Source: Paraburkholderia sp. BL10I2N1 (GTDB lineage Bacteria; Pseudomonadota; Gammaproteobacteria; Burkholderiales; Burkholderiaceae). Taken from it: a stretch of DNA of 64,000 bases. The notes under the pieces were generated by a model. The model ran no database searches. It was not told where the DNA came from and saw nothing but the letters and a program-made list of their open reading frames with translations. Both the position numbers and the translations under genes were made by a program. Shown one piece after another: positions 53,472 through 62,810 of this stretch (its first letter is position 1; the number at the start of each line of letters is the position of its first letter). Location of the stretch: positions 2,852,001 to 2,916,000 of the forward strand of contig NZ_SNWA01000002.1 of assembly GCF_004361815.1 (NCBI RefSeq). The letters are read 5' to 3'.

Positions 53472-53603
53472 TTTGACGGCGTGCTGTTTCGCGCGCCACG
53501 CCTGGTCGCTTTCCAATCACACCAAGAATCAACTCCGCGCGGCAACACGGGTGGCCACGGCCGATGTACGGGAAAAGCCTTGCTTGACGATCATATAAAT
53601 ATG

Positions 53604-53617
53604 GTATGTGATATATC
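53604..53617. promoter_or_regulatory. GntR-type operator site 2
   Basis: GTATGTGATATATC, the exact reverse complement of site 1, in AT-rich DNA upstream of frc. Confidence 0.65.
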
Positions 53618-53767
53618 AAAGGGAGCGAGGAATGAATCATGATCAGTGTTTTCCCTCGGCCTCGAACCGTTTCAGGACCCCATGCAGGGCGCTGAGCCGT
53701 GCTGTACATGCGGTTGCCGATCGCGAATCTCAGGAAAATCGGAGAAAAAATGATCTTGAATGAATGT

Positions 53768-53782
53768 GGTATATCACATACC
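53768..53782. promoter_or_regulatory. GntR-type operator site 3
   Basis: GGTATATCACATACC, a near-palindrome sharing the 12-base core TATATCACATAC with site 1. It lies 268 bases before frc and 114 bases before the leader frame. Confidence 0.65.
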
Positions 53783-53881
53783 GTATGGGGCGGGGTTGAG
53801 GGCGATGGCGAAGATGCACGGTTGTCGGGTCGGCTTTATCCGTCGAGAGCCGCTCTACAACCGGATGACCAGGAGACGACC

Positions 53882-54034
53882 ATGCTAGCCGTCGTTTCAT
53901 CGTTCGACACCGGTGTTGCCCTCCAGCAGGTTTTCGGAAACGGCAAAGAAACCCGCGGTTCAGGCGAATACGCGCCGGGCAGCGACCGCCAGACCATGTG
54001 CAGGCAAAACGCGCGGGACATCAAGGAGACATGA
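53882..54034 (+). CDS. Possible 50-residue leader peptide before frc
   Basis: A short frame starting [19 protein letters not shown] with an excellent ribosome-binding site (AGGAG, 53870-53874) and ending one base before the frc start codon. The position suggests translational coupling to frc. The C-terminal half is polar and has no known motif. It may be a true leader or chance. Confidence 0.35.
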   Translation: MLAVVSSFDTGVALQQVFGNGKETRGSGEYAPGSDRQTMCRQNARDIKET

Positions 54035-54035
54035 C

Positions 54036-55283
54036 ATGGGCAAAGCACTCGACGGCGTGCGCATCCTAGACTTCACGCATGTGCAGTCGGGCCCGACCTG
54101 CACGCAATTGCTGGCGTGGTTCGGCGCAGATGTGATCAAGGTGGAGCGGGCCGGCGCCGGTGACATCACGCGCGAACAGCTGCGCGATATCCCCGACGTG
54201 GACAGCCTCTATTTCACGATGCTCAACCACAACAAGCGCTCGGTCACGATCGATACGAAGAACCCGGAAGGCAAACAGGTTCTCGAAGCGCTGATCCAGT
54301 CATGCGACGTGCTGGTCGAGAACTTTGCGCCGGGCGCTCTCGACCGCATGGGCTTCACGTGGGAACGCGTCCAGGAACTCAACCCGCGGATGATCGTGGC
54401 GTCGGTGAAGGGGTTCGGGGCGGGGCCGTACGAGGACTGCAAGGTCTACGAGAACGTCGCGCAATGCGCAGGCGGCGCCGCATCGACGACCGGCTTCGAT
54501 GACGGCCCGCCGGTCGTGACCGGCGCGCAGATCGGCGATAGCGGCACGGGCCTGCATCTGGCGCTCGGCATCGTCACGGCGTTGTTCCAGCGCGTCAGTA
54601 CGGGCCGCGGGCAGAAGGTGCTGGCGGCCATGCAGGACGGCGTGCTGAACCTGTGCCGCGTCAAGCTGCGCGACCAGCAGCGGCTCGAGCGTACCGGCGT
54701 GATGAAGGAGTACCCGCAGTACCCGAATGGCACATTCGGCGAAGCGGTGCCGCGCGCCGGCAATGCATCGGGTGGCGGCCAGCCGGGCTGGATCCTGAAA
54801 TGCAAGGGCTGGGAAGCCGATCCGAACGCGTACATCTACTTCATCACCCAGGCGCCGGTGTGGGCGAAGATCTGCAACGTGATCGGCAAGGAGGAATGGG
54901 CCACCGATCCCGACTACGCGACGCCCGCTGCGCGTCTGCCACATCTGAAGGAAATCTTCGGCGAGATCGAGCGCTGGACCATGACAAAGACCAAATTTGA
55001 GGCCATGGAGATTCTCAACAAATATGACATCCCATGCGGTCCGATCCTGTCGATGAAAGAGATCGCGGAAGAACCGTCGCTGCGCAAGACCGGCACAATC
55101 GTCGAGGTCGATCACCCACAGCGCGGCAAGTATCTGACGGTGGGCAACCCGATCAAGCTGTCCGACAGTCCGACCGAAGTCACGCGCTCGCCGCTGCTTG
55201 GCGAGCACACCAATGAAGTGATGGCCGAACTCGGCTATACGTCCGCGCAGATCGATGCGCTGCGCGCGGCGGGAGCGATCTGA
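54036..55283 (+). CDS. frc: Formyl-CoA:oxalate CoA-transferase
   Basis: A 415-residue family III CoA-transferase. The sequence follows the Oxalobacter enzyme closely in many blocks: [28 protein letters not shown] (in pieces), [48 protein letters not shown], and [13 protein letters not shown]. The catalytic Asp is in [11 protein letters not shown] (near residue 170), and the glycine loop [19 protein letters not shown] is present. It moves CoA from formyl-CoA to oxalate, giving oxalyl-CoA and formate. ATG at 54036 follows AAGGAGA. Its usual partner, oxalyl-CoA decarboxylase, is not in the window. Confidence 0.95.
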   Translation: MGKALDGVRILDFTHVQSGPTCTQLLAWFGADVIKVERAGAGDITREQLRDIPDVDSLYFTMLNHNKRSVTIDTKNPEGKQVLEALIQSCDVLVENFAPGALDRMGFTWERVQELNPRMIVASVKGFGAGPYEDCKVYENVAQCAGGAASTTGFDDGPPVVTGAQIGDSGTGLHLALGIVTALFQRVSTGRGQKVLAAMQDGVLNLCRVKLRDQQRLERTGVMKEYPQYPNGTFGEAVPRAGNASGGGQPGWILKCKGWEADPNAYIYFITQAPVWAKICNVIGKEEWATDPDYATPAARLPHLKEIFGEIERWTMTKTKFEAMEILNKYDIPCGPILSMKEIAEEPSLRKTGTIVEVDHPQRGKYLTVGNPIKLSDSPTEVTRSPLLGEHTNEVMAELGYTSAQIDALRAAGAI

Positions 55284-55441
55284 CAGCGCGCTTCAAGGTA
55301 CGGTACGACGCGGCGCGCAGGCTTCAAACACTATCGCGTGCCGCCATGTGACTGACGCATTTCATTTGCCATCGGGACGGCGCGATCCGTTTCGACGAAT
55401 GGCGGCCCAAGATGGCGGCCCAAACCGCCGAGGAGCTGAGA

Positions 55442-56260
55442 GTGGATACCTGGATGCGCTTCATGTCGAACGACGGAGGTATCGTCTTCGGCCGCGTTGA
55501 AAACGGCTACCTGCACGAGTACGTGGGGCTCGACAAGCCGGTGCCCACGGGCGCCGTGTTGTCGACGCGCGTGCTCACCCGGCTCGCGCCCTGCGCGCCC
55601 GGGAAAGTCGTCGCCTTATGGAACAACTTTCATGCACTGGCCGCGAAACTCGACAAGCCGGTGCCGTCGCATCCGCTGTTTCTGATCAAGCCGGCCAGTT
55701 CAGTGATTGGCTCCGGAGATCCGATCCAGCGTCCAGTCGGATATACGGGAAAGATCGCCTATGAAGGCGAGCTTGGCATCGTGATCGGACGGCGTTGCAG
55801 CGCGGCGAGCATCGAAGAAGCGGCGGCGTCGATCTTCGGCTATACGATCGTCAACGACGTGACCGCGGCGGACCTGCTGAACGAGAATCCGCACTTTCCG
55901 CAATGGTGTCGGGCGAAAGGCTTCGATACGTTCTGCTGCATCGGCCCTGCGATCGTGTCCGGCCTCGACTGGCTGTCGAGCCGCGTCGTGACCCTGCTCG
56001 ATGGCGTGGAGCGGCAGAACTATCCGCTCTCGGACATGGTGTTTTCGCCGGCGCAGCAGGTGAGTCTCATCTCGCACGACCTGACGCTGGAGCCGGGCGA
56101 CGTGATTGCCTGCGGTACGTCGCTCGGCGTCGGTTCGATCAAGGATGGCTCGACCGTCGCGATTTCGATCGACGGTATCGGCACCTTGAGCAACACCCTC
56201 GCGACAGTAAGGGGTGAGACAGAGCAGGCCGCGGCGACGGCCACGAGCATTACCCCTTGA
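55442..56260 (+). CDS. Fumarylacetoacetate-hydrolase-family protein
   Basis: A 272-residue FAH-family enzyme. Metal-binding residues are visible in IAYEGELGIVIGRR (two Glu) and GYTIVNDVTAADLL (Asp), with TSLGVGSIKDG near the C-terminus. Such enzymes hydrolyse or decarboxylate 2-oxo acids such as acylpyruvates and oxaloacetate. GTG at 55442 was chosen because AGGAG lies six bases upstream; the frame can start at 55412 or at ATG 55454. It is 158 bases after frc on the same strand; oxaloacetate-type chemistry would fit an oxalate pathway, but the substrate is inferred. Confidence 0.85.
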   Translation: MDTWMRFMSNDGGIVFGRVENGYLHEYVGLDKPVPTGAVLSTRVLTRLAPCAPGKVVALWNNFHALAAKLDKPVPSHPLFLIKPASSVIGSGDPIQRPVGYTGKIAYEGELGIVIGRRCSAASIEEAAASIFGYTIVNDVTAADLLNENPHFPQWCRAKGFDTFCCIGPAIVSGLDWLSSRVVTLLDGVERQNYPLSDMVFSPAQQVSLISHDLTLEPGDVIACGTSLGVGSIKDGSTVAISIDGIGTLSNTLATVRGETEQAAATATSITP

Positions 56261-56298
56261 TCGGAGCGGCGCCGCAGGGCGTCGCACAAGGAGGAGGC

Positions 56299-57027
56299 AT
56301 GCTGGATGGACTGGAAGATGCCGCTTACATATTGAGCGGCATGCTGGCAGCGATTGTGGGCGCAACCCTCTGCGTGCGGATGGCGCGCCGGCACGATCTA
56401 CTGCATCGACCGGGGTTTCTGGCGCTCCTCGGCAGCGGCGCCGGGCTCCTCGTGATTGGCGCGGGTTTCGCGCGCTACCTCCTTTCGGCTGTGCCCGTGG
56501 GCATCGAGCGCGTCGAATCGTGTGTCGCCGTCTTTATCGGCGGTCTTGTCTTCGCCGGATCGTTCATCGCGTTCTGCAAACTGCGCGGCGCAATCGGCGG
56601 CCACGGTGGCACGTTTGCGGGCTGCAGGATTGTCAACGTGGCGGCGCTTCTGCTGTGCGCCTGGCTTGGCTACGCCTTTGTCGCCGAAGACACCCAGAAC
56701 TTCGACGTGGCCGCGTTGCTCGCCTTGAGCCTGCTGGCAGCCGCGCTGGGTGCGCATTTGATGTCGACGGCTGACGACCCGCACATGCACGCCTATGCGG
56801 GGCCGGGCGCGCGGGCCCATGCCCGCTGCGGCGTAGTCCATCGGCGCGGGATTCTGGAGCGCATCGAACTACGTGGAGATCCGTCGCACCACGTTGCAGG
56901 CGACGACTTTTCGCAACGCTGGGCACTGCGCGACGACACATGCAGCGTGCAGCGCGCCGGCGCATACCGGTTTGGTGTCGAGTGGCGCTATCGGGGACGC
57001 CAGCGATATCGCGCGATGCGTCATTGA
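56299..57027 (+). CDS. Membrane protein resembling part of NAD(P) transhydrogenase beta (PntB)
   Basis: A 242-residue protein with about five membrane helices in residues 1-160. The stretch VFIGGLVFAGSFIAFCKLRGAI is close to the PntB segment with the same spacing of Gly, Phe and Lys, and LLAAALGAHLMSTADDPHMHAY looks like the next PntB helix end. The nucleotide-binding C-terminal domain of PntB (total about 460 residues) is missing; here residues 165-242 are unrelated, basic and His/Arg-rich. It has a strong GGAGGAG before ATG 56299 and follows the FAH gene by 38 bases. It could be a degenerate pntB or a repurposed membrane piece. Confidence 0.5.
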   Translation: MLDGLEDAAYILSGMLAAIVGATLCVRMARRHDLLHRPGFLALLGSGAGLLVIGAGFARYLLSAVPVGIERVESCVAVFIGGLVFAGSFIAFCKLRGAIGGHGGTFAGCRIVNVAALLLCAWLGYAFVAEDTQNFDVAALLALSLLAAALGAHLMSTADDPHMHAYAGPGARAHARCGVVHRRGILERIELRGDPSHHVAGDDFSQRWALRDDTCSVQRAGAYRFGVEWRYRGRQRYRAMRH

Positions 57028-57155
57028 CCCGGATGCGTCACTGATACATCAAAAGGCAGGACCCTTGAGACGAAACCAGGCGGAGAAGCCGAATGGACCG
57101 GAGCGAAGGTTGCACGTGCAATCATCATCGATCCGCGTGCAGTCAGGGCGCGGAA

Positions 57156-57467
57156 TCAGACGTCGCCGTCAGGCTTGAATTCGTGAAAGTACTGGTTCTT
57201 CTTACGCAGGATCAACTGAGCCAGAAAGTCGGCGTCGTACGCCTTGTAAAGATGCGAATGGAACCGCTCGATGTATGCCGTGATCCGCGCCACTTCGCTG
57301 GTGAATTCGTTGAGCGCGTCGAGCGTATCGCGATCCCAGCGAAAACGGAGGCCGAGATCGCTGAAGGCCGCGTTGTATGCGCTCAGATGGGCATCGTCGG
57401 GACTGCCCGCGGTAACGCGGGCTGCACGCGTGACAGGACGAGACGCTATCGAAGAATGATTCAGCAT
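57156..57467 (-). CDS. Hypothetical protein
   Basis: A 103-residue protein I do not recognise. The C-terminal two thirds are helical (SAYNAAFSDLGLRFRWDRDTLDALNEFTSEVARITAYIERF in pieces, then HLYKAYDADFLAQLILRKKNQY), soluble and acidic/basic mixed. ATG at 57467 was chosen because GGGAG lies eight bases upstream; the frame continues to 57524. A copy of the 13-base motif also found at the LysR/OFA promoter lies 67 bases upstream, which suggests shared regulation. Confidence 0.6.
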   Translation of the reverse strand: MLNHSSIASRPVTRAARVTAGSPDDAHLSAYNAAFSDLGLRFRWDRDTLDALNEFTSEVARITAYIERFHSHLYKAYDADFLAQLILRKKNQYFHEFKPDGDV

Positions 57468-57533
57468 GATCAGGCTCCCATGCGGACGAGTGAAAGGACT
57501 CGCCTCAAGCATAGGTACGACCATGGATCCGCA

Positions 57534-57546
57534 ATAGTTAAAGTTT
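57534..57546 (+). promoter_or_regulatory. ATARTTAAAGTTT motif, copy 1
   Basis: ATAGTTAAAGTTT, flanked by CA and TATTG so that the wider region is partly symmetric. It precedes the unknown gene ending at 57156. Confidence 0.55.
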
Positions 57547-57563
57547 TATTGGAAAACCATATC

Positions 57564-58517
57564 CTATCGTCTATAGACGGTCGATTCCTGCAGATGCGTA
57601 ATCTGCTCGATCAGGTTCGCGCCTTCCTCCATCAGGAAGCGCTTGAAGGCCACCGCGACCGGCGGCAGGCGCTTGTTCTTGCGATGGACGACGTACCAGT
57701 TGAGCATCACCGGAAAGCTTTCCACATCGAGCACAACGAGGTTCCCGACCTGCAGTTCGAGGCTGATCGTGTGAGCGGACAGAAACGCGATCCCCATGCC
57801 GGCGATCACCGCCTGCTTGATCGTCTCGGTGCTCTTGATCTCCATCGCGATTTTGAGGTTCGCGAGCCGGCCGGCAAAACCTTCTTCCATCGAATTCCAG
57901 GTGTCCGAGCCGCGCTCGCGCACCACGAACGCTTCATTCGCCAGCTGGCTCAGCTTGATGTTCCGTTTGTTCGCGAGCGGATGACTGGGCGCGGCGACGA
58001 TCACATACGGGTGCGGCGCGAAAGGCTCGTTGATCGAGTCGATTTCGTGCGGCGGACGCACCATGACCGCGAGATCCGTCTGGTTGGTCGCAAGCTGATG
58101 CAACAGTTCTTCGCGGTTGTGCACGGCGAGATTGAGCACGACACCCGAATAGCGGCGCGTGAACTCCGCCAGCAGGCGCGGAAAGAAATAGTCTCCCGCG
58201 CTGATCACGGCAACGTTCAGCTTGCCGCCCGATACGCCCTTCAGCTGGCTCATCGCTTCGTCCACTTCGTGGAACTGCTGGATGATCGCGCGGCTGTAGT
58301 GAAGCATCTCGGTGCCGGCAGGGGTCAGGTAGATTTTTTTGCCGAGCTGCTCGAAGAGCGGCAGGCCCGCGTGTTCCTCGAGTTGCCGCACCTGGGTGGA
58401 GACGGCCGGCTGGGTCAGATGCAGCTCCTCAGCCGCGCGAGAGAAGCTGAGATGACGTGCCACCGTTTCGAAGACCTTCAGCTGGCGAAGGGTCGCATTT
58501 CTCATCGTCATGGCCAA
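57564..58517 (-). CDS. LysR-family regulator (CbbR-like)
   Basis: A 317-residue LysR-type regulator of the CbbR-like clade. The helix-turn-helix is RQLKVFETVARHLSFSRAAEELHLTQPAVSTQVRQLEEHAG (in pieces), and the linker YSRAIIQQFHEVDEAMSQLKG and effector domain are full length. It is divergent from an OFA carrier gene with a 351-base AT-rich gap that contains one copy of the ATARTTAAAGTTT motif, so it probably controls that carrier and itself. Confidence 0.92.
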   Translation of the reverse strand: MAMTMRNATLRQLKVFETVARHLSFSRAAEELHLTQPAVSTQVRQLEEHAGLPLFEQLGKKIYLTPAGTEMLHYSRAIIQQFHEVDEAMSQLKGVSGGKLNVAVISAGDYFFPRLLAEFTRRYSGVVLNLAVHNREELLHQLATNQTDLAVMVRPPHEIDSINEPFAPHPYVIVAAPSHPLANKRNIKLSQLANEAFVVRERGSDTWNSMEEGFAGRLANLKIAMEIKSTETIKQAVIAGMGIAFLSAHTISLELQVGNLVVLDVESFPVMLNWYVVHRKNKRLPPVAVAFKRFLMEEGANLIEQITHLQESTVYRR

Positions 58518-58868
58518 TGTATAAGCATATGTGAATCAACATAATAACAAACTTTAATTATTGGTAATTCAGCAAAGACCCTAACATGATTATGTCAGAA
58601 AACGGTTTATGTAGTGGAATCCCCGGGTTAACGCGTAGCGGCGAAGGTTAGGCGAGATATGGCATAGCGCGGGGGTGCGAGAACTGAAGATTAATCAGTT
58701 CATTTTCAGTCTGATTTTTGCATTGCCATTCCTTATGAAATTAACAAGGGCGATGCAGGTGATAAATATTCCCGATGGTATTTAATTTCGGGTGATAACT
58801 ATAAGGTGGAATGAATGCAGCAGGGCAATTGGGTCGGCTGCACTAAATAGATAGCGGAGACAAGGTAA
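58518..58868. other. Divergent promoter region of LysR and OFA genes
   Basis: About 350 AT-rich bases without a gene. The LysR-proximal side holds the 13-base motif (58549-58561); a good ribosome-binding site (GGAGAC) ends the region. Confidence 0.6.
58549..58561 (-). promoter_or_regulatory. ATARTTAAAGTTT motif, copy 2
   Basis: On the minus strand ATAATTAAAGTTT, 32 bases upstream of the LysR start and in the shared promoter region with the OFA carrier. Confidence 0.55.
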
Positions 58869-60197
58869 ATGGACGACATCAACCAGCATGCGCCAGCACC
58901 TTCCTTTCTAGGGAACCGTTGGTGCCAGCTTGTCATTGGCATGATGTGTATGGCGCTCGTCGCCAATCTGCAATATGCATGGACGCTCTTTGTCGCACCG
59001 ATGAATGCAAGGCATCACTGGGGAGAAGCTTCGATCCAGCTCGCATTCTCGATTTTCATTCTGACTGAAACGTGGCTCGTGCCGGTCGAGGGATGGCTCG
59101 TCGACAAATACGGTCCGCGACCGGTGGTGGCGGTCGGCGCGGTGTGCGCAGGCCTCGCATGGGTGATCAACTCCTACGCGAATGCATTGCCGCAGTTGTA
59201 TGTCGCGGCGTTCATCGCGGGTGTCGGTGCGGGCGGCGTGTACGGCACGTGCGTCGGCAATGCGCTGAAATGGTTTCCGGACAAGCGCGGCCTTGCCGCA
59301 GGTCTCACCGCAGCGGGTTTCGGTGCGGGTGCGGCCGTGACAGTGATCCCCATCGCCAACATGATCACGCGCCAGGGTTACGAGCACACGTTCTTCTTCT
59401 TCGGCATTCTGCAGGGCGTCAGCATCCTTGTGCTGGCCATGCTGCTGAAAAAGCCCGTGAAGCGTGCAGCACCGCCGCCGAGAAGGAATTTCGCGGTATC
59501 CAAGGTCGACTACACCCCCGGCCAGATGATCAAGGCACCGGTGTTCTGGGTGATCTACCTGGCATTTGTCTGCGTGGCTGCCGGTGGATTGATGGCCACC
59601 GCGCAGATCGGCCCGATCGCCAAAGACTGGGGCCTCGCCCGGATCCCGATGTCCTTCTTCGGCATGACCTTGCCGCTCCTGACCGTCACCCTCTCGATCG
59701 ACAACATCTGCAACGGCTTCACGCGTCCCCTGTGCGGATTCATTTCCGACAAGATCGGCCGCGAGAACACGATGTTCTTCATCTTCATCGGCGAGGGGCT
59801 GGCGTTGCTGGGCCTGATGCAGTTCGGCTCGAACCCGTATGCGTTCATGACCTTCGCTGCGCTGATCTTTCTGTTCTGGGGCGAGATTTTCTCGATCTTC
59901 CCGGCGATCTGCGCCGACACTTTCGGCAGCAAGTATGCGTCCGCGAATGCCGGCACGCTGTACACGGCGAAGGGCACTGCATCCCTGATCGTGCCGCTGG
60001 CTTCGGTGCTGTCGGCGACGGGTGGCTGGAATCTGGTGTTCATCGTGGCCGCGGTGATCACGATCGCGGCAGGCGTCTCGGCGAAATTCATTCTCGCGCC
60101 AATGCGCGCCCGCTGGGTGGAGGCGAGTGACAACCCGGTCGCACATACCAAAAGTGCCTCGCGTCTGAGCCACTGGCCGGAGCAGACAGGCGAATAG
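58869..60197 (+). CDS. Oxalate/formate MFS antiporter (OxlT-like)
   Basis: A 442-residue carrier with 12 membrane segments, closer to Oxalobacter OxlT than the OFA protein at 50660. Matching blocks are LLGNRW-like FLGNRWCQLV at the start, QYAWTLFVAPM, VYGTCVGNALKWFPDKRGLAAGLTAAGFGAGA (in pieces), and GFISDKIGRENTMFF. A conserved Lys for the anion is likely in the second half (LYTAKGTASLI). It would exchange oxalate and formate across the inner membrane. ATG at 58869 follows GGAGAC. Confidence 0.92.
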   Translation: MDDINQHAPAPSFLGNRWCQLVIGMMCMALVANLQYAWTLFVAPMNARHHWGEASIQLAFSIFILTETWLVPVEGWLVDKYGPRPVVAVGAVCAGLAWVINSYANALPQLYVAAFIAGVGAGGVYGTCVGNALKWFPDKRGLAAGLTAAGFGAGAAVTVIPIANMITRQGYEHTFFFFGILQGVSILVLAMLLKKPVKRAAPPPRRNFAVSKVDYTPGQMIKAPVFWVIYLAFVCVAAGGLMATAQIGPIAKDWGLARIPMSFFGMTLPLLTVTLSIDNICNGFTRPLCGFISDKIGRENTMFFIFIGEGLALLGLMQFGSNPYAFMTFAALIFLFWGEIFSIFPAICADTFGSKYASANAGTLYTAKGTASLIVPLASVLSATGGWNLVFIVAAVITIAAGVSAKFILAPMRARWVEASDNPVAHTKSASRLSHWPEQTGE

Positions 60198-60215
60198 CGC
60201 CGACCTCGCTGTCTT

Positions 60216-61187
60216 ATGAATATTTCGCTGCATCAACTCAAGGTGTTCGTCGCCGTCGCGCGCCAGCGGAGCTTTACCCGCGCGGCGCGCGAATTCGATC
60301 TGACGCAGTCGGCGGTCAGCCGCTGCGTGCGCGAACTTGAAGACGCGATCCAGTTGAGACTGTTCGACCGGACCACGCGTCAGGTCGAACTGACGACGGC
60401 CGGTGCGAGCCTCGAGCGCCGCATCGGCCGTCTGCTCGATGAGATCGACATCACGTTGCGCGAAGGTCGCGCCGCGCACGAAGGCCATACTGGCGTGGTG
60501 GTGATTGCCAGCAATCTGGTGCTGTCCTCAAGCTGGCTGCCGGGCGGTCTCGCGCGCTGCGCGGCGGCTTTTCCACATCTGATCGTATCCGTGAAGGACG
60601 AACCGCAGTCCGCAGTGCTGGCGAGCGTCGAGCAGGGCGCAGTCGACTTTGGCGTCGTATCCGATCTCGACTCCGCACAGGGCGTGGGCCTGCACGCGCA
60701 GGTCCTGTTCTCCACGCCGCTCCATGCTGTTTTCCCCGATAGCCACGCTCTGGCGCACCGTCCGGCGCTCGCATGGGCCGCGCTCGAAGACGTCGCGCTT
60801 GTCACCCTCAACGCCGACGCGGGAAGCCGCGCCGCCGTCGATCGCGCGCTGGGCACGCATCGCATGCGTGGCCGTCCAATGCAGGAGCTGGGGCACGTCG
60901 CGGCGGTGCTGCGCATGGTCGAACTCGGCCTCGGCGTCGGCATCCTGCCCATCGATGCGCGTTGGCCCGCGCCGTCCACGCGCCTCGTGGCACGCCAACT
61001 GCTGCCGGAAGTCACGCTGACGACCGTGCTCGTGCGGCGGAAGAATCGCTCGCTTCGGCCGAACGCGGAGGCGGTCTGGTCGCAACTCTTCAAGGAAGCC
61101 CATGCGCCGGCTGCAGCATGGTCGGGTGCAGGCGGCCGCATACGGGTTGCGGCTGCCGACGATGGCGCGATGCTGCGCGTGCCATAG
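60216..61187 (+). CDS. LysR-family regulator 2 of the oxalate block
   Basis: A 323-residue LysR-type regulator, helix-turn-helix LKVFVAVARQRSFTRAAREFDLTQSAVSRCVRELED (in pieces), effector domain of normal length, and a C-terminal Ala/Gly-rich tail of 25 residues. It lies 18 bases after the OFA carrier and 57 bases before the aldehyde dehydrogenase, all on the same strand, so it is probably transcribed with them. Confidence 0.9.
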   Translation: MNISLHQLKVFVAVARQRSFTRAAREFDLTQSAVSRCVRELEDAIQLRLFDRTTRQVELTTAGASLERRIGRLLDEIDITLREGRAAHEGHTGVVVIASNLVLSSSWLPGGLARCAAAFPHLIVSVKDEPQSAVLASVEQGAVDFGVVSDLDSAQGVGLHAQVLFSTPLHAVFPDSHALAHRPALAWAALEDVALVTLNADAGSRAAVDRALGTHRMRGRPMQELGHVAAVLRMVELGLGVGILPIDARWPAPSTRLVARQLLPEVTLTTVLVRRKNRSLRPNAEAVWSQLFKEAHAPAAAWSGAGGRIRVAAADDGAMLRVP

Positions 61188-61244
61188 CGGCAACGTAGCG
61201 TGCTGGCAGGTACGCTCGAGGCAATATCTTTTGCAAGGAGCACG

Positions 61245-62705
61245 ATGATGAACAATCAAATCGACACAGATCTCAAGCGCCATGACCTGCTGATCGATGG
61301 AAAGCGTCTGCCGCCTGGCAGCGGCGAATACTCTGTCGACCTGAACCCCGCCACGGAGGAGCCCATCGCGCTGGTCGCGCAGGGCAGCGCGGCCGATGTC
61401 GATACGGCCGTGGCCGCCGCTCGCGCCGCGCTGAAAGTGTGGAACGGCATGCGGGCGGCCGAACGCGGGCGCATCCTTGGGCGCTTTGCGGAATTGTTGC
61501 GCACGCATCAGGACGAAATTGCCGCACTCGAAAGCCTCGACGCGGGCAAGCCGATCGCTGCGGTGCTGCGTCAGGACGTGCCGGCCGCCATCGATACGCT
61601 CGCCTACTATGCGGGCTGGTGCGACAAGATCAACGGTCAGGTGGTGCCGGTACGTCCCGATGCACTGACCTATACGATCCGCCAGCCGGTCGGCGTGGTG
61701 GCGGCGATCGTGCCGTGGAATTTTCCGCTGATGATCGGGATGTGGAAGATCGCGCCCGCGCTTGCCTGCGGTTGCACGCTAATCGTGAAGCCGGCTGAAA
61801 TCACGCCGCTTTCCGCGCTGCGCGTCGGCGAACTTGCGCTCGAAGCGGGCGTGCCGCCTGGTGTGCTCAACATCGTCACCGGCAAAGGGCGCGTGGTCGG
61901 CGACGCGCTGGTGGCGCATCCGGGCGTCGACAAGGTGACGTTCACGGGTTCGCCTTCGGTCGGGCGCGGGATCCTGCAGGGCGCCGCGGGCAATTTCAAG
62001 CGCGTGACGCTCGAACTCGGCGGCAAGTCGGCGAATGTGATCTTTGCCGATGCGAATATCGACAATGCCGTGCGCGCCGCGGCGTCAGGCATTTTCTTCA
62101 ATACCGGGCAGGTCTGCTCGGCGGGTTCGCGCATTCTGGCGCAACGCGGTATCTACGACGAAGTGGTCGAACGGCTGGCCGAGCGGGCAAAGTCGATACG
62201 TGTCGGCGACCCGGCTGCGCGCGAAACGACGATGGGGCCCCTCGTGTCGGCCGCGCAGATGAAGACAGTGCTCGACTATGTCGACGTCGGCACGAAGGAG
62301 GGCGCGTCGCTGATGACGGGCGGCGCGCGGATCGGCGAGCGCGGCTTCTTTGTCGAGCCGACGGTGTTCGCCAACGTCGAGCACGAGATGCGCATTTCGC
62401 AGGAGGAGATCTTCGGGCCGGTGGCGAGCGTGATTCGCTTCGACGACGAGGCAGACGCGATCCGCATCGCCAACGGCACACTTTATAGTCTGGCCGCAGG
62501 TGTGTGGAGCAAGGATATCGGCCGCGTGCATCGCGTCGCGCACGAGCTGAAAGCGGGCACCGTGTGGATCAACACCTACGGCTATACCGATGTGCGTCTG
62601 CCGTGGGGCGGGGCGGGGGACTCGGGATTCGGCCGCGAGCATGGCGACGTCGCGATCGAGAACTTCACTGAACCCAAGAGCGTGTGGCTGTCGCTCGATC
62701 AATGA
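61245..62705 (+). CDS. NAD(P)+-dependent aldehyde dehydrogenase
   Basis: A 486-residue aldehyde dehydrogenase. Seen are VVAAIVPWNFPLMIGMWKIAPALACG (NAD-binding start), TGSPSVGRGI, the general base Glu in VTLELGGKSANVIFADANID, and the catalytic Cys in NTGQVCSAGSRI, with the C-terminal oligomerisation signature intact. It oxidises an aldehyde to an acid; the class is close to betaine-aldehyde and phenylacetaldehyde dehydrogenases. ATG at 61245 follows AAGGAG. Placement beside oxalate genes suggests glyoxal-, glycolaldehyde- or similar aldehyde oxidation, which is inference. Confidence 0.92.
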   Translation: MMNNQIDTDLKRHDLLIDGKRLPPGSGEYSVDLNPATEEPIALVAQGSAADVDTAVAAARAALKVWNGMRAAERGRILGRFAELLRTHQDEIAALESLDAGKPIAAVLRQDVPAAIDTLAYYAGWCDKINGQVVPVRPDALTYTIRQPVGVVAAIVPWNFPLMIGMWKIAPALACGCTLIVKPAEITPLSALRVGELALEAGVPPGVLNIVTGKGRVVGDALVAHPGVDKVTFTGSPSVGRGILQGAAGNFKRVTLELGGKSANVIFADANIDNAVRAAASGIFFNTGQVCSAGSRILAQRGIYDEVVERLAERAKSIRVGDPAARETTMGPLVSAAQMKTVLDYVDVGTKEGASLMTGGARIGERGFFVEPTVFANVEHEMRISQEEIFGPVASVIRFDDEADAIRIANGTLYSLAAGVWSKDIGRVHRVAHELKAGTVWINTYGYTDVRLPWGGAGDSGFGREHGDVAIENFTEPKSVWLSLDQ

Positions 62706-62753
62706 GTCTCGATCAATGAGTCGATGTGTCGATGTGTCGGACGACGCATGCAG

Positions 62754-62790
62754 GGAAGGGGATCGAATGCTGCGCATTCGGTCCCCTTCC
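62754..62790. terminator. Hairpin between convergent genes
   Basis: GGAAGGGGA and TCCCCTTCC, with CGAATGC/GCATTCG inside, form a near-perfect stem. The interval before it has two short tandem repeats (CTCGATCAATGAGT twice, CGATGTGT twice). It separates the aldehyde dehydrogenase and the reductase, with no strong T tract. Confidence 0.6.
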
Positions 62791-62810
62791 TCATTGAACG
62801 CAGCAAACAA

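Larger units (their letters stand above)
53409..54035. other. Region between gntR and frc
   Basis: About 630 bases holding a terminator, two GntR-type sites and a possible 50-codon leader frame (53882-54034). No other gene is convincing. Confidence 0.55.

Noticed and set aside
58908..60488. Long minus-strand frame opposite the OxlT-like gene
   Set aside because: It is antisense to a well-supported carrier and has a charged, His/Arg/Asp-rich composition typical of shadows.
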